NCBI GenBank assembly: GCA_000727475.1
Contig: KL647316.1
Location: 559,623-623,622 of the forward strand
Reading direction: 5' to 3'
DNA from: Sarcocystis neurona
Taxonomy: Eukaryota; Apicomplexa; Conoidasida; Eucoccidiorida; Sarcocystidae
Length of the DNA: 64,000 nucleotides
Made by a program: the position numbers and the translations under genes. Below are positions 1 to 11,466 of this stretch, one piece after another. Position 1 is the first letter of the stretch, and each line of letters begins with the position of its first letter. The notes under the pieces are model-generated. The model had not been told where the DNA came from and ran no database searches. It saw nothing but the letters and a program-made list of their open reading frames with translations.

Positions 1-221
1 CACGACAGAAAACAAAGAACCCGTGAGAGATCGTGTTCAGTTTCGGTTTGGAGGAGAATAACTTTCCTCATACAACTTTTCCCACTCCAAAAATCCGTTT
101 GAGGCCTTGGCCATTGTTACTAACCTCAATCTCTACAAGTTAGTGAACCCGCCGAGGGCAACGTAAATAGATTCTTCCGAGAGATCATTCAGCGCTTACA
201 AAGAACTTGTTCGAGCGCTGT

Positions 222-411
222 GACCGAACATCTGACTGCAGACCAACGAGTGTGGAAATCCGTACATTTCAAGTCGTCCGCTTTCCGCTTCAGTGAATTC
301 CACACATACCACGACTGACCAAACACCTGACTACATACGAACACGGGTAGAAATCCGTACATTTTAAGTCCTCCTCTTTATGCCTCAGTGAATCTTACAC
401 ATGCTACGACT
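222..411. repeat. Two-copy tandem duplication, 95-bp period
   Basis: Copy 1 (222-316) and copy 2 (317-411) both begin with gacc, share the block gaaatccgtacattt and end in cacgact or tacgact. By eye they are roughly four-fifths identical. No open frame of note runs through them, so they look non-coding. Confidence 0.75.
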
Positions 412-1779
412 GACCCCTGTTCCTGCCGCAGCTGCGGGTCCAACCGCGGCTGAGCACACTTAGTGAAGACGCACAGACAACGAGAGAAGGCCAAACAAAG
501 AGACAGTCAGCCAAAGACAGCCCTGGCAATGCATCCTTGCGTACGTATGTAGCCTCACACATCAACGTTTCATTAGTGTCAACGATAAACCACTAGTTAT
601 GTCGTCCCTACACTAGTACGATCTGGTTTTCCTCTACATCTGCTTTCTTCTGTCTTTCTCGTTATACATTAGAGAGAGAGTGAAAAGACATGTTAAACAT
701 GGTGACACACACGCCTATTCGTCAGCGTTCCCCCATTCTCTGCGGCGGAATTGCCTCAACGTTTATCCAATCACACCTCTCTCGGCATTTCACGTTTTCT
801 ACAGGTGCCTGCTGTCTGAACTCGTCGACGCAGCTTCCTCGACCGTGTCTGCTCATTTAACGTCTGCGCCATGTACACAGAATGCGGACCCTGTACTTGA
901 AAAGTTACCTGTTTGCTTCTCTGCAGCCGTACTGGCATGCATGTGTACACAACCGTGTAGGACGTAGGGAACACCCAATACAGTCCACATGAAGGCAATC
1001 AGAAGAAAATACAGAGCGATACGCACTAGTGGATCTGTACGTGCGTATACGTGTGCATACCCCCGCACAGGGATACACGAGTAGCCTGCTCACATTCATA
1101 TATATATATATATGTACATACAAACATATACGATAAACAAGTACACCGGTATACACAAACACGAATACATACGCGTATATACATTCGTACGTAGTGTTCG
1201 CTTTGAGCGGTAAAAGACAGTGACCTCCATGCGAATGGCCTAACTCGTACAAATTTTTACGGACGTTCCCACAGACGATTGCCCGTCTCCACAGATGCAT
1301 GTCCACACGCACCTATCTTCTACACACGTGTATTACCAACTCACGCTATTTCCAAACAGGCGCCGACTCCATATCCGGAGCCGACTGACACGCGCATGAA
1401 CAGGTCTGTGCATGTCCTGCACACACTTGTAAGTAGGGCGGCCCCGTAGAAAGAAATTGGATATAGCCACTACGGCGCCGGACACGCCTGCAAAGCAGGA
1501 CCACCACGCACAATACAGGCCGCCTGCACATGAGGATGCGAAGGCAGCGCACAACGCGTGTACCTCCGCACCCACGTCGAATCTGAAAACGCATCCTGTC
1601 GCTTTGTTTGTATTTGGAGGGACGCAGAAACAAACAGGGAGCCTCCCAGCAGAGAGTTATACTTTCTCGCGATCTCTGGTGGTTTCATTTGTTGCTATTC
1701 GTTCATGCCCATCAGCTGTGTGTCTCCCCGCTACACTGACGGTCGTTACCCCCTCACTTCTTTCTCTCTTCGTACACTT
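412..1779. other. Non-coding or unresolved stretch
   Basis: Only short overlapping ORFs are present, without ATG-plus-splice support. There is a small (TA)n patch near 1100-1112 and many TACGTA/GTATAC-type steps. No gene could be supported. Confidence 0.4.
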
Positions 1780-2223
1780 CTAAAGCAGCTGAAACCTGTG
1801 TGCTTTGGCTGCTGCGTCAAGCTCTCTCTCTGCTGCTGTTTCTCCCATTGCCGGCGCCGCGCACTGCTTCGGCTTACCTGCGGCTGCTTCTTTTTCGCTT
1901 GGCGCTGCTGCTGTTTCTTCCGTTGTCGCTGCGGCCGCTACCTCTGAAGTCGCTTCTGTGCGGCTGCTTCTGCCTCTGTCGCTGCCGCTGCTGTCGCTGC
2001 TACTGCTACTGTGCGTGCGCTTTGAAGACGCGCGATGTTCTAACGTTGCTCCCCGCAGATGACTGCGCGGCCGCTTAAGACGACGTCGCAGAGAATCGTG
2101 AGCTAGCGACACACGGCCACCACGGTCGTCTGCATCCTGTGTTGCCTTTACCATCGCTGCAGCAAACTTCTCACGTCGCTTCTCTGGTGCTTCTGGAGCT
2201 GCAGCCGCACGCGCCAGATGCAA
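1780..2223 (-). CDS. Terminal exon of a Ser/Ala/Arg-rich protein of unknown function
   Basis: A minus-strand frame ends in TAG at 1782-1780 and encodes about 140 residues in one register. It opens with a basic, charged part (APEAPEKRREKF), continues through an Arg-rich stretch and a Ser run (THSSSSSDSSGS), and finishes with Ala/Glu-rich sequence ending in HRFQLL. The triplet runs read CAG/GCA on the minus strand, which is the sense orientation seen in the better supported exons of this window. The upstream exon boundary is not fixed: several AG acceptors occur between 2200 and 2240, and exons further upstream were not resolved. No catalytic or binding domain is visible. It could be the 3' end of the gene whose 5' exon starts at 5763, but nothing in the sequence proves the link. 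Confidence 0.45.
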   Translation of the reverse strand: MHLARAAAAPEAPEKRREKFAAAMVKATQDADDRGGRVSLAHDSLRRRLKRPRSHLRGATLEHRASSKRTHSSSSSDSSGSDRGRSSRTEATSEVAAAATTEETAAAPSEKEAAAGKPKQCAAPAMGETAAERELDAAAKAHRFQLL

Positions 2224-3009
2224 CTCTACTGTTACGTAGTCGCGAAAAAGACAAGAACCTCAAACCACACAGTCCGCGTTCCCGCTGCTCAGGCTGCTTC
2301 CCACGTGCTGCCGCTGTCGCTGTTCGGTTGTTGACGGACGCTGCCCGCAGCTGCGGGCTTCCCTGCCTGTGTGGCATTGCGGTCTCGGGTCTGGCTGCTG
2401 CTGCTGCGAGGTGAGGCGGCCGTTGCTGCTGCTGCTGCATTTCAGGGGAACCCCGAGCGCGGGACAGCGCTTCCCACTGCCCCCGCTGCTGCTCTTGCTA
2501 ATGCTCGCTACCGTAACGACCGCTGCTGTCACCGCAGCGCTTCCATGCCTCACAGACTGCCACTGCTACTTTGGCTGCTGCTGCCGCTGCTGCTGGATCC
2601 GTGCGAGCGCTTCCTCGGCTGCTCCTGTTGTTTAGGGAGACAAAGTGCGCTCCAGGGATGCCAATGCTGTTATCTGCAGCAGCGCCTTGCTGTCGCTATT
2701 GCTGGCGCAGATGAAGTTCTTTGCCGTCGTTTCCTTCCCAAGTTGTTCTGCTTCGTGGCGTCTTCTCCACAAGGGACTCCTATAGCTAGGCAATCTCATC
2801 GGCAAATTGCTGCTGCGTCTGCTCGTATTGCTGCTGTTGCCTCTTCTGTGCCGTCCAGCGCAGCAACGCTCGAACGGCTGTGCGGTGCTTCGTCTTGCTG
2901 TCTGCCCTCAGCGCAGCACGCCTGCGTTTCCACGCTCGCCAGTCTTCTCCCTACGTTACCCACATACATACACATCCCTGCATTTGGCAAAGGTTCGACT
3001 CTGGACCGA

Positions 3010-4190
3010 ATCTTGAAAATACACATATGTGCATATATATATAGAGAGAGAGATACATATATATAGATACATATATACATCGAGAGACGTAAACATACGC
3101 ATATATGTTTACATACATCAATATACGTGTGCATTTATACATATGTATAGAACGAGAAAGAGAAACATATGTCAACATACCTGCATACATATATAGACAT
3201 CCATACCTGCATAGAGAAGGATACGTAAACACACGCATATACATATGGATATATACATATATTTGTTTAGGTGTGTGTAGCCTGAGTTACCACAGTATAT
3301 ATATATATACACTGAGTATAGCCCCGTGCACCTGTACACGTCCGTGAATACATTATGTTCAGGTCAACATATATATATTATTGTACGGATGTGGGGAGAT
3401 AGAGAGAGGGACGTAGAGATCGCGGACTCTCCTCGCGTCCTGCGTCAGCACATGCTCAGGTGTACATACACCTAGTCTTCTCGAGGAGACACGCGGCAGC
3501 AGCCACAGAACGTGGCCGTGCAGACCAAAGTGGGTATTTTCAAGCAAATGCTGTCCTTCTACGAGGCAAAAGATCTACGCATTTGACCGCCACTTGCGTG
3601 CCTCTAACCGAGAAGAAAGTGAAAAAGGGACGGGAGAAAAAGTTGCTGCGACGGGCCTCCTTCGACAGCCAAGCCGCTTCGTTTGTGTTTGCACGTATAG
3701 AGGTAGATACATATATATATATATACATATATATATGTATATATGTACACACATGTAATGTATCTCTCCTCCGGTGTATATATGCACGAATCTGCGTACC
3801 TCTACAAGAAAAAAATCTTCGTACACAAAACTAGAATTACAAACATGGGTAGACACACGTCGACACACGCATATATATATATATGCCCAGGGACCGACTG
3901 ATGAGAGAATGAGAGAAATACAAATGTATAGATATTTTACGTCTCTGCGCATGCACGTATGTATACACCCACACGCATGCATCTCAGGTACGGACACAGG
4001 TGATGAGAGAGAGAGGAAGGGATGGAAATACAGTCGTATAAATATTCTTCGTATGTATGCTTTTATACCCTCATACATATACACACATATATATGCATAT
4101 ATATATATACCTCTTATCGGTGCATGTATATATACATCTACATTTACATATACATATATATGTATATATATATATATGGAACCAACAGCG
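3010..4190. repeat. Dense (TA)n/(ATAC)n microsatellite field
   Basis: Long runs of alternating TA with CATA and GTATG interruptions occupy 3017-3370 and 3713-4190, with GAGAGA patches. Frames through it give only Tyr/Ile/Met repeats. Between the runs (3470-3700) is a short complex segment with several weak ORFs on both strands and no clear gene. Confidence 0.7.
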
Positions 4191-4206
4191 AGGCATAAAC
4201 GCCCAC

Positions 4207-5763
4207 CTTTTGGATTCCAGGTTGGGTCCCGCAGAAAGCTGGAATTCGTAGGTCGAGGCCGATGGCTACAACAGGCAGTCGCAGTCCCCTTCCGCAGAGT
4301 TTTGCCGGTGTTGCATATCTGCCGGGTGCTGCTGTTGCAGACGCCTCCCCCCCTGCCTTGGCGGCTGCTGCCGCTGGTCCTCCTGCTGCTGCTCGTGCTG
4401 CTGCCACGCCACCTCCTGCTGCTCTTGCTGCAGCATCCCTCCCTCCTGCTGAAGCGTCGACGCTCTCCTTTCCACGAGAAGGAGAGCCTTCGCTTCCAGC
4501 CCCCGCAGGCGACTCCCCGTCTTCCTCTGCACCGGCTCGCCTGCTGCGGGCACGTTTGTCGGTGCCACTTGTGCTGCTGCAGCCGCTGCTGTCGCGGTTG
4601 CTGCTGCTTCTGCTGCTGCCTCCCGCTTCACCGCCGACCCCGCCCAGGACCCTGTGGCTCGCGTGGCCGTGTGTGCCACCAGCAGCTGCCGCTGCTTCTT
4701 CACTTCTCCTGTGATGCAGTCGCAGCTGCTGCTGTCTCTCCACCTGTTGCAGCCCGTCGCCTGTTGCCGTTGTTGCATCTCTTCCTTCCTCTTCCCCAAA
4801 GAGGGTCCGAGCCCACGCCAGAGCCGAACTATCTAGCCTTCTACTCGTTTTCTGCTGCTGTTGCTGCAGCTGCTGCTCCCTCTTCTGCTTCTGCTGCTTG
4901 TCCTCTATTCTGCGTTTCTTCCTCTGCTCCTCTTCAGTCTGCAGCGGCTGCTCCTCCTGCCGCAGCGGTCCCTCGCTGGCTTCTCCCGCCTTCGCTTCTT
5001 CCACAGCACACTCTTCCGACTGCTGCCGGAGCAGCACCTTCTTCTCACTCTGCCTCTGCGCTTTTTCTCGCTTGTCTTTCTTCTTCGTTTTCTGCCGCCG
5101 CTGCTCTGTCTCATCGTCCACACGTCCAGCGTGACCAGAAACGGAAGCCTCTTCCTCCTCCTCTTTAGCTGGTGCTGCTGCTGCACGCTCGACGGAGCAG
5201 CTCACTTCCGTCGCCTCATCCGTCCCTGCTGCTGCTGCTTCTTTTTCTTCGGTGACTGAAGCGTTTGCTTCTGCCTTTTTTCTTCTTCTCCTTCCTGCTG
5301 CTGCTGATGCTCCTGCTGCTTCACGTTCTGCACCTCCTGGGGACAGCTGTGGTCCGCGCGAGCTGCCACCGAAGAGAGCCTTGAGAGCAGTGGCCTGGAT
5401 TGAGACGCAGGGGAGCTGCTGCTCTCTCCTACCAGCACCTTCCCTACCTAGGGATACAGCCGCACTACGGAGAGCTGCAGCAGCAGCAGCGCTTGTCGCA
5501 GCAGCAACGTCTCCTGCAGCAGCATGGGCAGCAGCGGGGTCGGAAGGCCGGGAAGCTGCTGCATCAGGCAGTGGAAAACGGGACTTCCTGGAAGACTTCT
5601 CACGTGGTAAAGATTCTGCAGCAGCCGCTGCAGCCACACTAACACGTGAGTCATTACTACTCTCTGTGGCGTCTGTTGTTGAAGTAAAATCTTTTTGGCG
5701 CTTCTTTTTTCCCCGCTTTGGCGTGTCGGCGCCTCTTCCAGGTGATAAGGCAGAAGAAGTCAT
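4207..5763 (-). CDS. Large first exon of a Lys/Glu/Gln/Ala-rich, probably nuclear protein
   Basis: ATG at 5763-5761 opens a single minus-strand frame of 519 codons to a good donor, AAG|GTGGGC, at 4207/4206 (phase 0). A basic cluster near residues 14-24 (PKRGKKKRQK) could be a nuclear localisation signal. Ala runs follow, then long Lys/Glu/Gln-rich helical or coiled-coil-like sequence at about 195-305. Two similar short motifs stand out: ALKALFGG at about 126-133 and ALAWARTLFGEEE at about 313-325. The C-terminal third is Ala/Gly/Ser-rich. Triplet repeats read CAG on the sense strand. No folded domain is seen. Paired LFG motifs in front of a charged segment also occur at the start of Nop12/RBM34-type nucleolar proteins, but no RRM was found downstream, so that is only a thought. 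The 3' exons are unresolved. Confidence 0.5.
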
Positions 5764-5929
5764 TCTCGCCGTCCCTTCTTCTCTTCTGCTTCACACGCCG
5801 GCTCTCTGAAGCCACGGGCGCCGGTTCTCCTCCCCGCCCAGAAGTGCCGCCTCACGTTGTTTCTCTCGCCCCCACCTGCTGCCACTCTCAGCTGCTGCTA
5901 CCTTCAGCTGCTGGTCCCTTCAGCGGCTA

Positions 5930-6080
5930 CTGCGTCTTGCTCGCTCCTGCTGCTCTCTGCTGCTTCTGCTGCTCTCTGCTGCTCTCTGCTGCTCCTGTTG
6001 CTCTCTGCTGCTCCCGTTGCTATCTGCTGCACCTGCTGCTCTCTGCTGCTCTCTGCTGCACCTGCTGCTCCGGCTGCTGT
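5930..6080. repeat. CTG-based imperfect minisatellite
   Basis: A run of variants of tgctgctctc, tgctgctcct and tgctgcacct. On the minus strand it reads as CAG/GCA-type repeats giving Ala/Glu/Gln/Ser in short open frames, but no start, stop or splice logic could be assigned. The wider region 5800-6950 has the same character. Confidence 0.6.
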
Positions 6081-7028
6081 CTGTTTCTCCTGCATTACCC
6101 GCACGCAGACGCGTTCTGTTCCTTGTGCTCCTTCTGCTGATGGGCTTCCGGAGCTACTCGTTCACGGTGCTGCTGCGTTGCCTGCTACGCTTCGATATGC
6201 GCCTCTCTGTCACGCGCCCCGCTGCCGTTGTTCTTCCACTGTCTCTACACCGCGGCGGTCACTGCTGCTCCGCTGTCCCTACGGGGGCCACTGTTGCTCG
6301 GATTCTTCTGCCGTTCTAGCAGGACTCCACATCTAGTGCTTTACGTCCCACCTCCTCCACTCCATCTGCAGCACTTCGACTGACGCGTCTCCAGTCCTGT
6401 TGCTATCCTGGTGTCGCTCTTGCTGCTCCAGCAGTGCTGTCCTTGCGTCTACTGGTGCAGCTACGCTTTCACTGCTGTCGCAGTATTACTGGCACACTTC
6501 CGCGTTCGCCGCTGTTGCGTTCACTCGTACTCCTCCTCCCCTTCCTCCTTCTCCCTCTCCCCGTGGCTGCTGCTGCTATTTTCTGGCTCCTCCGGACACT
6601 GCGGCTGTTCTGCTGGTGCTCCTGGCACACGGCCTCCGGCAGGTGCACTGCACTGTTGCTGCTGCTGCTGTTCTTGCATTTGTCAGTCGTGCTCTGCTGC
6701 TGGGTTTGTCGGCCGTGCTCTGCCGCTGCGTCCTTACTCCTGTTGTTCTGCGGACACTGTTCTCCTCCAGTGTCAGCGCACTTTTTCTCTGCTGCTGCGG
6801 TGACGTACGTGCTACTTCTGGAGTTTCTGCACGTCTTCTGCTCGTGCGCCGGACGGGTGCTGCGTTTACTGCTTTGCCGTTCTGCTGCCGCTCTGAGGCG
6901 TGGCCGAACTGCTGCAGCTGCCGTCACAGGGGCCTTGGCAGCGGCGCGTTAGAAAGAAGGAAGAAAAGCGTCTATTGATTTCTCCTTGCGAGCACACATG
7001 TTCGTGGACATGGCACATCCGGCGAAAC

Positions 7029-7283
7029 ATGCGCGGCAACAACGCAGCTCCACGCAGCCGAGCTGCTTGCAACGATGCGTCAGTGGAATGCAGCAAAGTG
7101 ATGACTGGTCAGGTGGACGTGCACCCGAAAAAGGACGACGGAGCGCAACAAGCGACGCGGAAGAAGAATCGACAACAACTCACTGTGTGCAGGTCCGAGA
7201 AAAAGACGGCGAAGCCCACCACCCAGTCTCCATCGCAACAGCAACTGCATGCAGTGCTGCTATACAGAGCAGCAACAGCCTGA
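7029..7283 (+). CDS. Possible small basic protein (84 aa)
   Basis: ATG at 7029 opens 84 codons to a TAG-type end at 7283. The product is Lys/Arg/Gln-rich (DVHPKKDDGAQQATRKKNRQ) and ends in a less charged tail. Two internal CAG|GT sites (after MTGQ and after the LTVC segment) could equally be donors, so the real gene may be spliced and switch frame; a second frame through the same stretch is also open. No family recognised. The entry is tentative. Confidence 0.25.
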   Translation: MRGNNAAPRSRAACNDASVECSKVMTGQVDVHPKKDDGAQQATRKKNRQQLTVCRSEKKTAKPTTQSPSQQQLHAVLLYRAATA

Positions 7284-7592
7284 TCCGAGCAGCTCCCTAC
7301 AGCTACTGTTACTACATCCGTAAGGGCTACACATACATGCATGTACAACTGCTACTGGCGCCTGCTGGTGTGCTGCTGTGCTGCTACGTCACGACTACCG
7401 CTTACGCCGCTGTGATGCGCTGCGCTATCGGGGCTGTTGGCGCTGCGCAGCTGCTGCTGGAAGAACCGCTGCTGGTGGTCCCGCGTGGCTGCTCGTGTAG
7501 CCGTAGAACCGGCAACCGCTGTTACCGCTGTTCCATTTGAATCTCGTTTGCATTCGCAATTTTTATCCGCGAAGTAGGGGTGTACGTACTTT

Positions 7593-7930
7593 TCACATCT
7601 CGTCTGTCTCTTGCTGTGGTCTCTCCTCCCGTCTGTCGAAGCACTCGTCTTCGGGGTCTCGCTTCCGTGCAGATGCGCTCTGTTCCCGTGCACCCCACGA
7701 CCGCAGAAGCCGCGAAGTTCTTCGCTTTCCTAAATTCGCTTCGCTACTTGTAATCTTCCCCTCCGTTCGTCTCTCCGCCAGTGGTCTCTCCTCTTCGACA
7801 ATTTCGCCCACCTTCCGACTCGCTTCCTTCAAGTTACCCTTTCTCGTGGCGCCGTGCCGCGGAAAGCTTTTCGCCCGTAGTTGACCGTACAGCTTTTCCC
7901 AGTTACCTACTAAGCGGCACTATTACACCT
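7593..7930 (-). CDS. Possible terminal exon, charged protein
   Basis: A minus-strand frame, closed upstream by an in-frame TAG near 7930 and ending at a stop at 7593, encodes a Glu/Arg/Lys-rich segment (KVGEIVEEERPLAERR) ending QETDEM. It has no ATG near its beginning, so it would have to be a downstream exon, perhaps of the gene starting at 8738. The plus strand in the same register is also open but gives a less charged product, which favours the minus reading. Acceptor and phase could not be matched to the 8412 donor. Confidence 0.2.
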
Positions 7931-8411
7931 CTCCGAGCTTCTCCCACTGCTACCGTTAACGTTCTGCTGCCATCACTCTCCCCTGCACGGCTCTGTGTGG
8001 GTGTGTGTTTGCGTATGGGTGGCGAGGAGGTTCTTGAAAGTCACATATATTCATCTCTCCCCGTATAGGCCTCTATGTATATATATCTGTACGGATATTA
8101 CATATATGAGTTCATAATATGTATGTGTGTGTACGTATAGATATATACGTATATATATATGTACATAAAAGGGTGATGTAGGCATATGTGTATCTATATA
8201 TATCTGTACGCGTAGGCAGATACTTCCCAGCGAAACCTGTCTGTGTTCGGGCGCGCACTATTGACGTGCAGTCCTCCTCTCGTGCATGTTTCCTGTTAAG
8301 GGCCGACTCTCAAATGATACGAGTCTCAACATCGGTATTGTATGCATCTGCAGACACGCGATTCTCCCGTTGAGAAATATTCTTGCTTATCATCTGACCT
8401 TGAAAACTTAC

Positions 8412-8738
8412 CCGTGGCGTCCCGCGGCCCCTACTTTTGCTCCTGTTGCCGCGTGGTGCTGCCGCCGCCCCTAATGCTACTGCCGCAGACGCCTGCCCTG
8501 CTGCCACTGCGGGCTGTCCAGCTGCTGATCTTCTTCCTGGCGGTGCTGCTGCCTCTGCTGCTACCGTACCTTCCCTGCACCTGCTGCGGCGGCTTCCCCA
8601 CCGGATCCTGTTGCAACTCTTCCTAAAATACTGCTGCTCCTGCTGTTGCCGCTCTTCTGAGGAGGTTCCCGCGTCCCGCTGATGCAGCCGCAGTAGGTAC
8701 TCACGTTGAATTTTGGCTCGAGGTGAATGCGCGTGCAT
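8412..8738 (-). CDS. Possible first exon of an Ala/Arg/Gly-rich protein
   Basis: ATG at 8738-8736 opens 109 codons to a strong donor, CGG|GTAAGT, at 8412/8411 (phase 0). The product begins MHAHSPRAKIQREYLL, has a Glu/Gln block, then an Ala-rich part and an RGN/KSRGRG-like end. CAG runs lie on the minus strand. Competing internal sites exist (AAC|GTGAGT after residue 11 and AAG|GTACGG), so the exon may be divided. It would be divergently arranged with the tentative plus gene at 9301. Function unknown. Confidence 0.35.
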
Positions 8739-9300
8739 TTGTGTGTGTGAGGGGGTGTGGAGGTGTGTGTGTGGATGCGAAGCGCACCCGCGTATGCCCG
8801 TGGATAGTAGTATGTGTACCTTCGCGCGGCAAACCCCTACTTTGTAGATCTACGGAGCCGCAGTTTCCCGAGGCGCCTCGTTCCTGACGCGTCTCGTCTC
8901 CGATGGTATCATTTCGCTGAGTTCTCGTGGCTCAGGCTTCCTGTCTCGCTAAAACGACGTCGGCGCCCGCTGCTACTGCAAGAGCAGCAGGTACATACGA
9001 AGACGCACATCCGAATTATTATCACATCTGTATATGTACATACGCGTGTGTGCTGCGGCCTCGGGCTTAATCCATGAACAAATTACATATACATAGAAGG
9101 TGTACACGCAGGCACTCACGGCAAGCCTGTATGTAGCGACGCATGCGTCGCTTCGTGAGCGTGTCTACGGATGCCTGCAGAGCTTTTTTACAGGGATTGG
9201 TGCGTGTGCGGAGCTACGCATGTGTATGCTTGCTGATGCGCATGCAGCGCTTCATATATATATACGTGTGCCGACACTGTTGATATGCTACGTCTGCAGT

Positions 9301-9976
9301 ATGTCTCTGCCTTCCCCACGTTCACTGCGGGACCCGCGCATGCAGCGGCTGCGGCGGGAGAGTCGTGAGCTGTGGATGGATGCTACACTGGGGCATCCAG
9401 GTGATTCGGCTGGCTCTTCTTCTTCTTCGTCTGGCTCTGTTTCGTCCTCGCCTTCTCCGTCGTCGTCGTCTTCTTCTTCTTCGACTTGGAGTCCCGTGCG
9501 CGAGCAGAATCCACTGCAGGTGGGAGGACAGCAGCAGGAGCACGGCGACAGGGGGAGGGGGGGAGGCGGAGGAAGTTGGGGAGCTCGCGCGGTCGGGGAG
9601 CGCGCAGCTGACGCTCATCGCAGAAACAGCAGCAGCAGCAGCAGCGGAGGCAGCAGCACGCGCAGAAGCTGCAGAAGTGGCTGCAGAAGAGGCAGCCGTG
9701 GAGGCGAGTCGCGCGGCAGCTGCAGCGCATGCAGCCGCACGGGCTGCAGAGGCCGAGGCCGAAGCGGAAGAGGAAGAAGAAGATGCAGAAGAAGAAGCAG
9801 AAAGAGCCTTCGATCGCGAGCTGCAGATGAAACGCGACAGCTCCTCACGCAGCCCCCCCTCCACAGATGGCGCACCTTCACCGACACTCGCGCAGGAATT
9901 AAAATTTCGACAGTGGAGTCGAGAGCGCTGGTCAGAGAGTCTGCATGCGCCACCAGAGGCAAAAAGCCCCAAATAA
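9301..9976 (+). CDS. Possible two-exon Ser-rich then Ala/Glu-rich protein
   Basis: ATG at 9301 starts a frame (MSLPSPRSLRDPRMQRLR) with a Ser/Pro run and reaches CAG|GTGGGA at 9519/9520. A second frame, open from about 9550, encodes an Ala/Glu-rich helix followed by a more normal tail (LAQELKFRQWSRERW) to a stop at 9976. An 88-nt intron 9520-9607 (acceptor GCGCAG) would join them in phase, for about 195 residues. The proposed intron is purine-rich, unlike the pyrimidine-rich introns elsewhere here, so an indel or another splice is possible. The minus strand over 9295-9490 is also open as an acidic Glu/Asp stretch, which is the main rival. Confidence 0.35.
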
Positions 9977-10025
9977 GCGTGCGTACCTTCTTTGTAAGTC
10001 TTCACAGCCGTACGCAGGAGATGCT

Positions 10026-10155
10026 CCTCTGCGCTCTTGTTGCTCCTCTGCGCGTGCTGCTGCTGTTCCTCTGTGCGTGCGGCTGCTGTTCCTCTGTGCG
10101 TGCGGCTGCTGTTCCTCTGCGCGTCCTGTTGCTGCTCCTCTGCGCGTGCTGGTGT
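10026..10155. repeat. 23-bp tandem repeat
   Basis: The unit beginning gttcctctg recurs at 10065, 10088 and 10111, with degenerate copies before and after (tgctcctctgcgcgtgctg). The 23-bp period would shift reading frame at every copy, so it is unlikely to be coding. Confidence 0.65.
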
Positions 10156-11107
10156 TGAGTTACTTTCTGCGCACTGCTGCTGCTGCTCCCTTTTTCGTGC
10201 TGCCGACGTTTTACTCTGCGCTCGCGGCTGCTCGCGGTGGTCTGCAGAGGCTGTTTTCCGCATCAACCTCGTCATCGGCTGCGCGTACCGCTGTTGTTTG
10301 TCCGGCTGTGCCGCTGTTGCTACTCTGGGCTTCCAGCTGCTGTTGTGTGTTGCAGTCTGTTGCTCGCTCACGGTGTCTGTGCTGCTGCATCGGCTCTTTC
10401 GTGGCTGCTGGTGCTGCTGCTGTGGGTGTGCGCCTGCCGGCGCTCCGCGCAGACGGAGCCTCCTTGCTGCAGTTGGGGTCTCGGCGCAGCGACTGGCACA
10501 GCGCTGGAAGACCGCTGCCCGCCTCTGCTTGCGTATGCCGCGCTGCTGCATGCATCCCGCGGCTTCTATGACGGGCCTGGCCCCCTCCCCCCGACGTGCT
10601 GCGCGTTGTTACCCTGCCGGCGTGACCCGCTTCCGCTGCAGCTCCTGCTGCTGCCCAGACAGGCGTCACCCAGTGCTGCTGCCGCCGACGTGCATCCGGT
10701 GCTGCTGTTACTGCGGTCGGTGTCTTCCGCATTCAATGGCTTCCGCAGCCGTTCACTGAGGCAAGGGCGACATGTCTGACTCTGCTGTGACGCCAGCGTT
10801 GCCGCCGCCCCCTGCCTCGCTGGCTGTGGCAGTATCGGTGGTCGTCTTGCGTTGCTGGGCCCCTGCGCCGAGGGCGACTGTCGGCAAGGAGGGGAGTGTG
10901 GGGTGTACGTACATCCGACTCCCCACACGAAGAAGACGACGTCCACTCGCGGTGTCCGTTGACGCATGCACAGAGCATCCAGGAAGGACGACTCACGCAC
11001 AGCATATTGAGAAATGCCCCCTCGTTTACTTGCTGGTGCACGTCCCTAGCTGGACGAAGTAAAAGTGGCTGAAGAGTGAGATGACCATGTGTGGAAGCAT
11101 GTAGAGA
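10156..11107. other. CTG-rich unresolved segment
   Basis: Several short minus-strand frames are open (Ala/Gln/Arg/Ser-rich) but none has an ATG plus a convincing donor. At 10897 the sequence ggggtgtacgtac resembles the palindromic motif described at 46552. No gene called. Confidence 0.35.
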
Positions 11108-11114
11108 CATATAT

Positions 11115-11145
<31 letters not shown>

Positions 11146-11433
11146 TCAGAGTCAGAAGAAGATTTATAGAGAGAGTGGGAGACAAAAATATATCGGTACA
11201 CGTGTGAAGTGGTAGTAGATAAGGAAACACCGATACCATACGTATAGAAGAGAGAGCAGGGGATATACAACTAGATAGAAATAGATATATATATACATAT
11301 ATGTGTATTCATAGAAGAGGACGTAGGAAGGATGGTGGAACCATAGGCACGCTATATATGTATGTATATATATATATATATATATGTACATAGAAGAGCT
11401 TGGAGAGAGAGCGATCGAACAGTAGGCACCCTA

Positions 11434-11459
<26 letters not shown>
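11108..11459. repeat. Cluster of (TA)n microsatellites
   Basis: (TA)n tracts at about 11108-11146, 11283-11300, 11353-11385 and 11434-11459 are separated by 50-100 bp of related sequence containing gagagag and cgta steps, suggesting amplification of a larger unit. Confidence 0.75.

Positions 11460-11466
<7 letters not shown>

Noticed and set aside
3010..4190. Tyr/Ile-rich ORFs such as those at 3.0-4.2 kb, 11.1-11.7 kb and 44.3-45.5 kb
   Set aside because: Translations of TA/TATACA microsatellites with no codon structure.
4262..5168. Plus-strand Leu/Pro/Ala ORFs over 4.2-5.8 kb
   Set aside because: Leu/Cys runs from CTG triplets, antisense to the 519-codon minus exon that has an ATG and a clean donor.
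9322..10551. 409-codon minus-strand ORF
   Set aside because: Composed of Arg/Ser/Ala shadow sequence antisense to the plus-strand Ala/Glu exon and of tandem-repeat translation; composition changes abruptly and no convincing start.
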